NCBI GenBank assembly: GCA_035259145.1
Contig: DATFWQ010000278.1
Span: 1-12,395, forward strand
Length of the DNA: 12,395 nucleotides
From: CF-161 sp035259145
Lineage (GTDB): Bacteria > Chloroflexota > Dormibacteria > Dormibacterales > Dormibacteraceae
Direction: 5' to 3'
A model generated the notes under the pieces. It was not told where the DNA came from and did no database searches. It worked only from the letters and a program-made list of their open reading frames with translations. A program made the position numbers and the translations under genes. This document shows positions 1-7,945 of the stretch, in pieces; position 1 is the stretch's first letter; each line of letters starts with the position of its first letter.

Positions 1-746
1 GCCGAGAAGATGTTGGAGTAGACGAGGTCGGGCTTGGCCGCCTGGATGGCGCTGATCGTCGAGTCCCACCGCGGGTTGGTCGGGAAGGGCACGTACCACG
101 TGCTCTCAGAGTTGACGATCTCAGTCGATGGGCTGGCCTTCTTCAGAGCGGCCACGAACGCGTTGGTCTCGGAGCGACCGAACAGGTAGTTGGGCGAGAC
201 GATGAAGACCTTCTTGACCCCGAGCTTGGCGGCCAGGGCCCCGGCCGATGTGCCCTCCATGTACGTGTTGGGGACAATGGAGACGTAGTAGGGGTTGACC
301 AGGTCGGGCTCAGTGGTGAGCTGATAGCTGTTGCAGGTCGCCGCGATCACCAGGGTCTTGTTCTGCCTGGTGATCGGCATCGTCGCCGAGCACTGGGACG
401 ACAGGACCTGGCCGATCATGGCGACGACGTTGTCCTGCAGGACGAGCTGCTGGGTGTTCTGGACTGCTTTGTTGACATCGCTGGCGTCGTCGAGAATGTC
501 GGCTTCGATCTTGTAGCCGTTGACACCGCCGCTGGCGTTCAGCTCGTCCACCGCCATCTTTACCGACTGACTGATGGCGTGCCCGTACGTCGCCGAGACG
601 CCGCTGATCGTCGTCGTGAGGCCGAGCTTCTTGGTGCCCTTGAACGTGGTCGTCCCGGTTGTGGCGCCGCCGCACGCAGCCACGATCAGCAAAGCCGCGG
701 TGGCGAGCACCGCCAACCGCAGCGGGTTACGAATGAATGGGATCAC
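1..746 (-). CDS. ABC transporter substrate-binding lipoprotein, branched-chain amino acid type (partial, 3' end outside window)
   Basis: Reading the minus strand from a GTG at 746 gives 248 open residues to the window edge. The start follows a strong GGAGGAGG Shine-Dalgarno sequence four bases upstream. The N-terminus (MIPFIRNPLRLAVLATAALL) is a lipoprotein signal peptide with a VAAC lipobox, so Cys25 would be lipidated and the mature protein anchored outside the cytoplasmic membrane. The body looks like a type 1 periplasmic-binding fold of the LivJ/Peripla_BP_6 kind: 'TTISGVSATYGHAISQSVKMA', then 'VDELNASGGVNGYKIE', 'MIGQVLSSQC', 'VSIVPNTYMEGTSAGALAAK' and 'LGVKKVFIVSPNYLFGRSET'. Family members capture amino acids, amides or other small organics and deliver them to an ABC permease. 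The ligand cannot be read from sequence. Full-length members are about 380-420 residues, so roughly 60% is present. The permease and ATPase genes would be expected to the left but are not in view. Confidence 0.88.
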   Translation of the reverse strand, partial: MIPFIRNPLRLAVLATAALLIVAACGGATTGTTTFKGTKKLGLTTTISGVSATYGHAISQSVKMAVDELNASGGVNGYKIEADILDDASDVNKAVQNTQQLVLQDNVVAMIGQVLSSQCSATMPITRQNKTLVIAATCNSYQLTTEPDLVNPYYVSIVPNTYMEGTSAGALAAKLGVKKVFIVSPNYLFGRSETNAFVAALKKASPSTEIVNSESTWYVPFPTNPRWDSTISAIQAAKPDLVYSNIFS

Positions 747-776
747 CGTACCTCCTCCATACCCTCAAACACCCGT

Positions 777-804
777 TTGCCATGGGGTGCCGTGTGCGGA
801 TGAT
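777..804 (+). promoter_or_regulatory. candidate lepA promoter, overlapping the divergent promoter
   Basis: On the plus strand TTGCCA (777-782, five of six) is followed by a 16-base spacer and GATGAT (799-804, four of six). Its -10 overlaps the -10 of the opposing candidate promoter. If both are real, the two divergent genes would compete for RNA polymerase. Initiation near 811 would leave a lepA leader of about 70 bases. The evidence is weak and rests on hexamers alone. Confidence 0.3.
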
Positions 805-831
805 GCTAACTGCGCGGCTGGCCGTTGTCGA
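803..831 (-). promoter_or_regulatory. candidate sigma-70-type promoter for the substrate-binding protein gene
   Basis: On the minus strand a -35-like TCGACA (831-826, five of six consensus bases) is followed by a 17-base spacer and a -10-like TAGCAT (808-803, four of six). Initiation near 796 would give a leader of about 50 bases with the strong GGAGGAGG site close to the GTG at 746. This is pattern matching only. The spacing is ideal, but short hexamer matches also occur by chance. Confidence 0.45.
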
Positions 832-882
832 GCCGGGTAGCGGCAGGGCCGCGCCAGCCCGGGTAATCAGGCCTCGATACCA

Positions 883-2690
<1,808 letters not shown>

Positions 2691-2697
<7 letters not shown>

Positions 2698-2721
2698 GGT
2701 CGCTCACTCTGAGCGCAGGCG
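2691..2721. terminator. candidate bidirectional hairpin at the convergent lepA / minus-strand junction
   Basis: An inner stem CGCTCA-CTC-TGAGCG (2701-2715) is a perfect six-base-pair hairpin with a three-base loop. An outer stem CGCCTG (2691-2696) pairs with CAGGCG (2716-2721), separated from the inner stem by the four bases AGGT on one side. The structure spans both stop codons of the converging genes. Neither side has a clear U-tract, so it is not a textbook intrinsic terminator. It could still act as an RNA-stabilising or U-less terminator shared by both transcripts. Confidence 0.4.
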
Positions 2722-3906
2722 TTCCCGCGCATAGCCCAGCACCCACTCGAACACCTGGTCTCCTGGTTCGATGTAGTCCGGCAACCTGTCGAGGGGGGAG
2801 CCATAGGCGAGGTCAAGCGCCAGCGATGCCTGACTGCGAGCAGCGCGATCCTCACCGGGATCCTCCGCCATCCGGAGCAACAGCTCCAGCAGTGAGCGGC
2901 TTCGCCTTCGCGCCAGATAGGCGCCCGCGAGGGTGAACGCGGCCGGCCGCACGACGGCTTCACCGCCCGCCCAATCCCAAACAACGCCCTCGATGAACTG
3001 CGCCAGCCAGTCGAGAAGGAATCGCGTCAGGCCCCAGCTCGCGCAGAGTGTCACCAGCGCCAGCCGGGCGATTTCAGGATCGGGGCGGAAGTCCAGGTAG
3101 CGCTGAACGGCGCTGCGATAGCTGGCGTCGCCGGCGTGGAGCATGACGAGCATTTGCTCCCGGATGCGCTCGAAGCTCTTCTGGGTCTCCAGTTCCCGCG
3201 CAATCCGGTCCAGGTCGCCTCTCGAAAGCTCCCCGGCCCGAGCCTGCTTCAGGGTGGGCGGCTGTTCAGCCGGAATGTAAGGCAGCGCGTAGTCGGGCAG
3301 CTCGATTCGGCCGGGCACGGGCCGGGCGGCGGCGTGTGGCGGTGGATCCGGTTCTGACGGCAGCCGCGCCCTCGCGGCCTGCAGCGCGGCCGCGTATCGT
3401 TCGTCGGTCAGCGACAGCTCGAACGGCACCTTGTGGGGGGGAACGCCCGACGCCTCGAGCAACGCGCTTGCGGCCTCTTCGCGGTTCTTCTGCTGCTCCG
3501 TCTCGTCCTCGGAAACCGTCGTGAGAAGCGTCAGTAGCCTTCGCGACTTCTTGTACGCGAGGTGTCTACCCGCGATCGACAGCGCCAGCGGACGGACCGT
3601 CGGGGTCCATTTGAAATCCCACTCGACGCCCTTTCCGTACCAGACCAGCCAGTCCAGGTAGTCGGCCGTCAGATACCAGTAGCTGCACAACGTCTCCAGG
3701 GCGGAGCGCGCGATCTCCAGGTCGGCGTGGAAGTCGAGGTACGGCTCGATCGCCAGCCGGTAGCGGGCGTCACCTCCGAACATCAGGACCAGCAGCCTTT
3801 CATGCAGATCCCCGGACGGTTCGCCCCGCTCCAGGCTGGCGGCGACCTCATCAAGCTCTTGCCTTGAGAGGAGGCCCGCCTTGGCTCTGTCGATGATGTT
3901 GGGCAT
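2704..3906 (-). CDS. tandem-duplicated helical (HEAT-like) protein, candidate immunity protein of the adjacent toxin
   Basis: This is a 400-residue protein starting at ATG 3906 with GGGAG a few bases upstream. A longer open frame reaches 4020 but runs into the upstream gene. It contains two copies of one domain, about residues 5-160 and 218-376, joined by a Pro/Ala-rich linker (about 184-215). Matching segments include 'YLDFHADLEIARSALETLC' against 'YLDFRPDPEIARLALVTLC', 'VEWDF' against 'VVWDW', and 'VRPLALSIAGRHLAYKKSRR' against 'VRPAAFTLAGAYLARRRSRS'. The repeats are rich in amphipathic helices, which suggests a HEAT-like solenoid. There is no signal peptide or membrane segment, so it is probably cytosolic. 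It is the last gene of the minus-strand cassette, 17 bases after the toxin-28 gene. That is where an immunity gene normally sits, so immunity is inferred from position. I do not recognise a named family with confidence. Confidence 0.72.
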   Translation of the reverse strand: MPNIIDRAKAGLLSRQELDEVAASLERGEPSGDLHERLLVLMFGGDARYRLAIEPYLDFHADLEIARSALETLCSYWYLTADYLDWLVWYGKGVEWDFKWTPTVRPLALSIAGRHLAYKKSRRLLTLLTTVSEDETEQQKNREEAASALLEASGVPPHKVPFELSLTDERYAAALQAARARLPSEPDPPPHAAARPVPGRIELPDYALPYIPAEQPPTLKQARAGELSRGDLDRIARELETQKSFERIREQMLVMLHAGDASYRSAVQRYLDFRPDPEIARLALVTLCASWGLTRFLLDWLAQFIEGVVWDWAGGEAVVRPAAFTLAGAYLARRRSRSLLELLLRMAEDPGEDRAARSQASLALDLAYGSPLDRLPDYIEPGDQVFEWVLGYARERLRSE

Positions 3907-3923
3907 CTGACTCCCGCTTCTGG

Positions 3924-4835
3924 TCAGCTTCCAGGTGGCACGTATTTCTCGGAGTAGTCGAGAAGCCTGCTCGCCTCCGAGATGACGCTTTGTGCCTGCG
4001 CGCGCTGAGCGGTCGAGCAACCTGGGCTAGAGAGGTCCTTCTCCATCGCGGCGATCGTATTCTTCAACCCCCTCTGTGCGTCCTTGACCTTGCCCACGTG
4101 GTTGTAGGGAGTGCCATCCGGCTTGCGTGCCACGACTTCGCCTCGCAGCTCTCGCCGGGCGGCGTCCAGCGTGGCCGGGTCGAGCTGCGCGCGGTAGTTC
4201 GCGACGGGATCCGGATCGAATGGGGGTTGGGGCGTACACCGAGCCCCGGTGTCCGCTGCGGTCGGACCTGATTCGGGCCTGGATCGCGAAGAGTCCTCGG
4301 ATCGGCTCCCGCTCATCTGCACCACCCCGACGAGGGCGCCGACCAGGATGAGAAAGCCGAGCACAGCCGCCGCGGCCCCCGACCCCGCCGGCTTCGCGGC
4401 GCTGCTGGCGAGACCGAGCGTGGGACCGAGCCGACCCGGGCCGGGCGACACCTCGAGGCGGCCTGTCAGCCAGAGCAGAAACTGCTCAGGCGACCCGGGC
4501 TCCGGTTGTTGTGGTGCGAGGGGAGGCGGTGGCGGCCCGTGAGGCCGCAGAGGCGGGAGCCGCCCTCGACCCACCTGGCCGCCGGCCGCATCGGCCAGCC
4601 GTGCCTCTCGCGCACGCTCGCGAAGCCTGCCCGCAATCGAACCGAGGGTTTCCGTCTGAGCGCCGAGGCCGGCTGCCAGCCGGCCGAGCTCTTCGACAAG
4701 CCAGGCGCCGATCGGTCCTGGCAGGCTGGGGGACGCACGCAGCTGGCTGGCCAGGCCCCGATACTCCTCGGCCACGTGATCCAGCACCCTGGCAGTCCGC
4801 TCCAGTCCCACCGGGTCGACGAGGACCCGCGTCAT
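3924..4835 (-). CDS. membrane-spanning polymorphic toxin-like protein with C-terminal toxin-28-type domain
   Basis: This 303-residue protein starts at ATG 4835, overlapping the stop of the upstream gene as ATGA, so translation is probably coupled. Layout: a helical N-terminal region resembling WXG/ESX-type secretion domains (about 1-85), a proline-rich stretch (about 91-116, including PPPPP), one hydrophobic membrane segment (about 153-173, 'GAAAAVLGFLILVGALVGVV'), a polar Ser/Arg/Glu linker (175-200), and a C-terminal domain (about 215-303). The last part carries 'LDAARRELRGEVVARKPDG', 'TPYNHVGKVKDAQRGL' and 'SEASRLLDYSEKYVP', which I recognise as the bacterial toxin 28 (Ntox28) family. Characterised members of that family in contact-dependent inhibition systems are, as I recall, tRNA-cleaving RNases. 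Toxic activity here is inference. The gene lies between a small WXG-like gene and a duplicated helical gene that may confer immunity. Confidence 0.72.
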   Translation of the reverse strand: MTRVLVDPVGLERTARVLDHVAEEYRGLASQLRASPSLPGPIGAWLVEELGRLAAGLGAQTETLGSIAGRLRERAREARLADAAGGQVGRGRLPPLRPHGPPPPPLAPQQPEPGSPEQFLLWLTGRLEVSPGPGRLGPTLGLASSAAKPAGSGAAAAVLGFLILVGALVGVVQMSGSRSEDSSRSRPESGPTAADTGARCTPQPPFDPDPVANYRAQLDPATLDAARRELRGEVVARKPDGTPYNHVGKVKDAQRGLKNTIAAMEKDLSSPGCSTAQRAQAQSVISEASRLLDYSEKYVPPGS

Positions 4836-5092
4836 ACCTGGGGGATGGCCGCGGCCCGGAATACGGCGGCGCTCGCCCCGTCGAGCGCGTTGCCCAGGCC
4901 GTGGACGCTGGCAGCAACCTCGGCGACGTGGTCCCGGTCCGCCCGCGCGGCAGGACCTTCGTACCGCACCAGATCGAGCTCGCGTTGCGCCTGTTCGATC
5001 AGGTCGTGTGTGACCGCAGCAGCAGACTGGAGGCGGCGGGCCGTCTCGATCATCGCCGCCACGTCGCCCGCGATGCCGCCGACTAGGCTCAT
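4832..5092 (-). CDS. small WXG100-like helical protein, likely secretion partner of the toxin
   Basis: This is an 86-residue protein from ATG 5092. An in-frame GTG at 5104 would add four residues, but neither start has a strong ribosome-binding site. The sequence looks like a helix-turn-helix hairpin: one helix at about 10-42, a turn containing 'YEG' (44-46) where WXG100 proteins have W-x-G, and a second helix at about 48-80. Size and pattern fit the ESX/type VII substrate or adaptor superfamily, with Tyr in place of Trp. Its stop overlaps the ATG of the 303-residue toxin-like gene by four bases (ATGA). This is the usual arrangement for a small ESX-like partner encoded directly before a larger effector. 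No type VII secretion ATPase is present in the window, so the export route is unknown. The assignment rests on length, pattern and context and is moderately sure. Confidence 0.62.
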   Translation of the reverse strand: MSLVGGIAGDVAAMIETARRLQSAAAVTHDLIEQAQRELDLVRYEGPAARADRDHVAEVAASVHGLGNALDGASAAVFRAAAIPQV

Positions 5093-5178
5093 GGCGCCGC
5101 CCACGCTAGATCGTCAGGACGGACAAAAAACAGACAATGCGACCGGTGCCGAGACCGTGAGAGAGACGCCGGCCCGTG

Positions 5179-5889
5179 TCAGGCCCGGTTGGGCGCTTTC
5201 TCCATCAAGAACTCCCAGTGATACTGAGCTGTCCGCCTGCTGTCGCCCTGGTCCCGGTCCTCCAGGCTCAGCGGTTCGAAGTCGGCGTGCAACGCCAGCA
5301 GCTCTGCAGCGTTGCAGTAGAAGTGGGGATGGCCGCGGTCACCACCCGAGCCATCCTGTACGAACGTATTGGGCCTGATCTCTCTTCCGACGCCGTACTC
5401 CGCGTGCCGCTTGGAGAGCATGGTGCCGAGGTAGAGGCCGGCCGGTCTCAGCACTCGTGCCACCTCTGCCACACCTTGAACTGCGCAGCTGCCATCACCG
5501 TGGTAAAGGACGTTCCAGGCGAGCAAGAAGTCAAACGAGGCAGAGGGGAAAGGCAGCTCCATGAAAGTCGCGACCACAAGGCCGACGTCGAGGCCGGCCG
5601 CCCGGGCCGCGGAGGAGATCTCCCGCACCCCCGAGGGGCTTGCATCGAGACCGCAGACCTCGAAACCCTCCGCCGCCAGCTGGAGGACGTGCCTGCCGAG
5701 CCCCGTCCCCACGTCGAGCACACGCCGAGCTCCGCGCAGTCTGAGCAGTGGGACTGTCGCCAGAACCTTCGCCTCCGGCTGTCTCCAGGGCGACTGCTGG
5801 CCGGTGGCTGCGAGCTCACGCCACGCTCGGTCCCACGCAAGATGTGCCGACGTCAGGCCAGGTCCGACCGGGTCCGCGTCCTCGGTCAT
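5179..5889 (-). CDS. class I SAM-dependent methyltransferase
   Basis: This 236-residue protein starts at ATG 5889 with no obvious Shine-Dalgarno sequence. It has the Rossmann-like methyltransferase fold: motif I 'RVLDVGTGLGRHVLQLA' (about 56-72), an acidic residue ending strand 2 in 'VCGLDASPSG' (Asp82), the motif IV region 'ELPFPSASFDFLLAWNVLYH' (111-130), and 'VARVLRPAGLYLGTM' (about 143-157). The segment before motif I ('SPWRQPEAKVLATVPLL') recalls TehB/UbiE-like small-molecule methyltransferases. The C-terminal 'HPHFYCNAAELLAL' is the usual substrate-side element. The substrate cannot be told from sequence. It is transcribed on the same strand as the toxin-like cassette, 86 bases upstream of it, and divergently from the mtaB-like gene. 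Whether it belongs functionally to either neighbour is unclear. Confidence 0.88.
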   Translation of the reverse strand: MTEDADPVGPGLTSAHLAWDRAWRELAATGQQSPWRQPEAKVLATVPLLRLRGARRVLDVGTGLGRHVLQLAAEGFEVCGLDASPSGVREISSAARAAGLDVGLVVATFMELPFPSASFDFLLAWNVLYHGDGSCAVQGVAEVARVLRPAGLYLGTMLSKRHAEYGVGREIRPNTFVQDGSGGDRGHPHFYCNAAELLALHADFEPLSLEDRDQGDSRRTAQYHWEFLMEKAPNRA

Positions 5890-6016
5890 GAAGCCATTGT
5901 CGTCACGGCGCTGCCAGGGCGCGCGGTGGCGGCCCGATCACGGTGACGATGCGAACCTGGACAAGGCGAACGAGGCCGCCCGCGCCTCGTTGGTAACCTT
6001 CAGCCACCCGGACACC

Positions 6017-7153
6017 ATGACCTTCATCAATCTCGGCTGCCGCACCAACGCCGCCGAGACGGACGAGATCGCCGCTCTTTTGTCAGAGGCGCAGAACTTC
6101 GTGGTCGTCAACTCATGCACGGTCACGACCGCCGCCGACCGTGACACCCGTAAGGCAGTCTCCCGTGCACGCCGCGAGCATCCCGGTGCGGCCCTGGTCC
6201 TGATGGGCTGCTACGTCGACGCCCACCCGGCTGACACGCTGGGTGCGGACGTGGTGGTCCCCAACGCCTGGAAGCAGGCGCCGACCGGCGTTGAAGCGGC
6301 CGTAGAACCCCCGGGCGTGCGCCGCTCGCGCTACGTGCTGAAGGTGCAGGACGGCTGCGACAACCGCTGCACCTTCTGCATCGTCTGGCAGACACGGGGC
6401 CGCTCGATCTCGCGAGTGCTGCCCTACCTGGAGGGCCGTGCGCGGTCAGCCGCTCGGGCCGGGTACCGGGAGATCGTGCTGACCGGCGTCGACCTTGGCT
6501 CATATCGCGGAGGCCTGGCGCTGCTCGTCAGGCGCTTGCTGGAGGCGGCACACCCTGCCCGCGTCAGGCTCTCGTCGATCGATCCCTCCCACGTCGACGG
6601 TGAGCTCACGGCGCTGCTCGAGCATCCTCGCGTCTGTCCTCATCTGCACCTGCCGCTTCAGTCCGGCTCTGACCGGGTCCTGGCGCGCATGCGAAGGCGT
6701 TACAACCTGGCTGCGTTCGAGAACGCCGTCGCCATGGCCAGAGCCGTTCGCCCCGACCTGGCACTGACCGGAGACATCATGGTCGGGTTCCCCGGCGAGA
6801 CCGCTGAGGACTTCGAGCGAACGCTGGACGCGATCGAGCGGGCAGGCTTCAGCGGGCTCCACGTCTTTCGCTTCTCACCGCGTCCCCGCACGGCTGCCGC
6901 CCGCTACCCGGGCCAGGTTCCGATCCCCGTCGCCCGCGAGCGATCGCGGCGGGCCATCGAGCTCGGTCACCGTCTCGGCGCCGACTACGAAGCGAGGTTT
7001 GATGGCAGGCCACTCCAGGTGGTCTGGGACCGGGTTGCGGACGGGCGCATCAAGGGCGTGAGCGAGAACTACATCCAGGTGACCGCCGCGGCCGAGGGCC
7101 GCCGGCCGGGCCAGCTCGAGGAGGTGCTGTGGCGCGCTTCGAAGACTGGCTGA
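6017..7153 (+). CDS. mtaB: MtaB-type tRNA (t6A37) methylthiotransferase, radical SAM
   Basis: This encodes 378 residues. MtaB converts t6A at position 37 of certain tRNAs to ms2t6A, using two iron-sulfur clusters and S-adenosylmethionine. The N-terminal methylthiotransferase domain holds its three cluster cysteines: Cys8 in 'NLGCRTN', Cys34 in 'NSCTVT' and Cys65 in 'LMGCYVD'. The radical-SAM cluster motif is 'CDNRCTFC' (Cys114, Cys118, Cys121), followed by 'RGRSIS'. 'LHLPLQSGSDRVLARMRRRY' and 'DIMVGFPGETAEDF' are typical of this group. A short TRAM-like RNA-binding tail ends the protein ('ENYIQVTAAAEG'). 'NLGCRTN' rather than 'TYGCQMN' favours MtaB over MiaB. The open frame extends far upstream, but ATG 6017 places the family N-terminus correctly. 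At 378 residues it is compact compared with about 430-450. It is the first gene of a tight plus-strand operon. Confidence 0.9.
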   Translation: MTFINLGCRTNAAETDEIAALLSEAQNFVVVNSCTVTTAADRDTRKAVSRARREHPGAALVLMGCYVDAHPADTLGADVVVPNAWKQAPTGVEAAVEPPGVRRSRYVLKVQDGCDNRCTFCIVWQTRGRSISRVLPYLEGRARSAARAGYREIVLTGVDLGSYRGGLALLVRRLLEAAHPARVRLSSIDPSHVDGELTALLEHPRVCPHLHLPLQSGSDRVLARMRRRYNLAAFENAVAMARAVRPDLALTGDIMVGFPGETAEDFERTLDAIERAGFSGLHVFRFSPRPRTAAARYPGQVPIPVARERSRRAIELGHRLGADYEARFDGRPLQVVWDRVADGRIKGVSENYIQVTAAAEGRRPGQLEEVLWRASKTG

Positions 7154-7578
7154 TGGAGCACGGCCTGGACTTCCAGGTCCGGACTTACCCGGCCGGCACC
7201 CGCACCGCGGAGGACGCTGCACGCGCCATCGGCTGCGATGTGGCCCAGATCGTAAAGTCGCTCATATTCACGGCGGACGGGCGGCCCGTGGTGGCGCTCG
7301 TTAGCGGCGCCAACCGGTTGAACGCAGGGCGCCTGGCGGCCCTGGCCGGCGGCCGTGTGAGCAAGGCTGACGCCGACCTGACAAGGGAGGCGACCGGGTA
7401 CGCGATCGGAGGTGTGCCGCCGTTCGGCCACGCAAACACGCTGCCGGTCTTCATGGACCGCGACCTCGTGCATCACGAGGTGGTCTGGGCGGCCGCCGGC
7501 CGTCCCGACGCGGTGTTTCCGATCACCCCTGCCCAGCTGGCTGAACTGAGCGCAGCGCGCGTGGAGGAGCTCACGTGA
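7129..7578 (+). CDS. YbaK/EbsC-family aminoacyl-tRNA deacylase (trans-editing)
   Basis: This 149-residue protein is of the YbaK/ProX editing family, which hydrolyses mischarged aminoacyl-tRNAs such as Cys-tRNA(Pro) or Ala-tRNA(Pro) in the cytosol. Family marks are 'QIVKSLIFTADGRPVVALVS', with the conserved Lys at about 43, and 'TGYAIGGVPPFGH' (89-101). The end, 'VFPITPAQLAEL', also fits. The GTG start at 7129 is preferred over an ATG at 7153 because GAGGAGG lies five bases upstream. It also overlaps the end of the mtaB-like gene by 25 bases, suggesting coupled translation. Pairing a tRNA-modifying enzyme with a tRNA-editing enzyme suggests a translation-fidelity operon. Exact tRNA specificity cannot be assigned from sequence. 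Confidence 0.88.
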   Translation: MARFEDWLMEHGLDFQVRTYPAGTRTAEDAARAIGCDVAQIVKSLIFTADGRPVVALVSGANRLNAGRLAALAGGRVSKADADLTREATGYAIGGVPPFGHANTLPVFMDRDLVHHEVVWAAAGRPDAVFPITPAQLAELSAARVEELT

Positions 7579-7901
7579 CCGGGATCCTCGTACCCTGCAG
7601 GCGCTGCGGCCGCCAGGTTTACAGCTCCGTCGTCCGGAGTGGTCTGTGTCTGGACTGCCGGGTGGACCAGGCCATGTCCGATCTGCGCGCCGAGCATGCG
7701 CGGCTGTGGCGCAAGCGTGAGCGCTATCGAGCCAAGGGCGCGAACGCCGACTCCATCGGCCGTCAGGTGGCGCGACTGGAGGATCGGATGGCCTCCCGTA
7801 TCGTGGAACTGGTGCCAGACGAGAAAGAAGCGTCGGAGCAACTCAAGAGGACGCTGGAGATGGCGCGCAACTCGCGCTACGACATCCGGAGCTTTCGCTG
7901 A
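7575..7901 (+). CDS. small zinc-ribbon protein with coiled-coil tail, unknown function
   Basis: This 108-residue protein begins at a GTG that overlaps the stop of the deacylase gene (GTGA). GGAGGAG lies six bases upstream, so the start is well supported. Two CxxC pairs (Cys8/Cys11 in 'PCRRCGRQ' and Cys25/Cys28 in 'LCLDCRV') form a probable zinc ribbon. The rest is highly charged and helical ('EHARLWRKRERYRAKGANAD', then 'ASEQLKRTLEMARNSRYD'), consistent with a coiled coil. No signal peptide or membrane segment is visible. I do not recognise the family. Tight coupling to a tRNA-editing gene and an mtaB-like gene hints at a role near tRNA or the ribosome, but that is guilt by association only. 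Confidence 0.8.
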   Translation: MTGILVPCRRCGRQVYSSVVRSGLCLDCRVDQAMSDLRAEHARLWRKRERYRAKGANADSIGRQVARLEDRMASRIVELVPDEKEASEQLKRTLEMARNSRYDIRSFR

Positions 7902-7945
7902 GCCGGACTGCCCTCTCTTCCCATGCGGGGCACCTCACTCGGCAC

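Noticed and set aside
5105..5178. Possible terminator after the methyltransferase: GGCC stems near its stop and a TTTTTT run on the minus strand
   Set aside because: Only short stems can be drawn, and the T-run is not adjacent to a good hairpin. I see no convincing terminator or promoter here.
4506..5378. 290-residue plus-strand open frame across the toxin cassette
   Set aside because: Low-complexity Arg/Ser/Ala/Pro composition and no ribosome site. The minus-strand genes have coupled starts and recognisable domains.
5561..6016. Upstream extension of the mtaB-like reading frame (about 152 extra residues)
   Set aside because: It lies antisense to the methyltransferase gene, has no family similarity, and the MtaB N-terminus (MTFINLGCRTN) begins at 6017.
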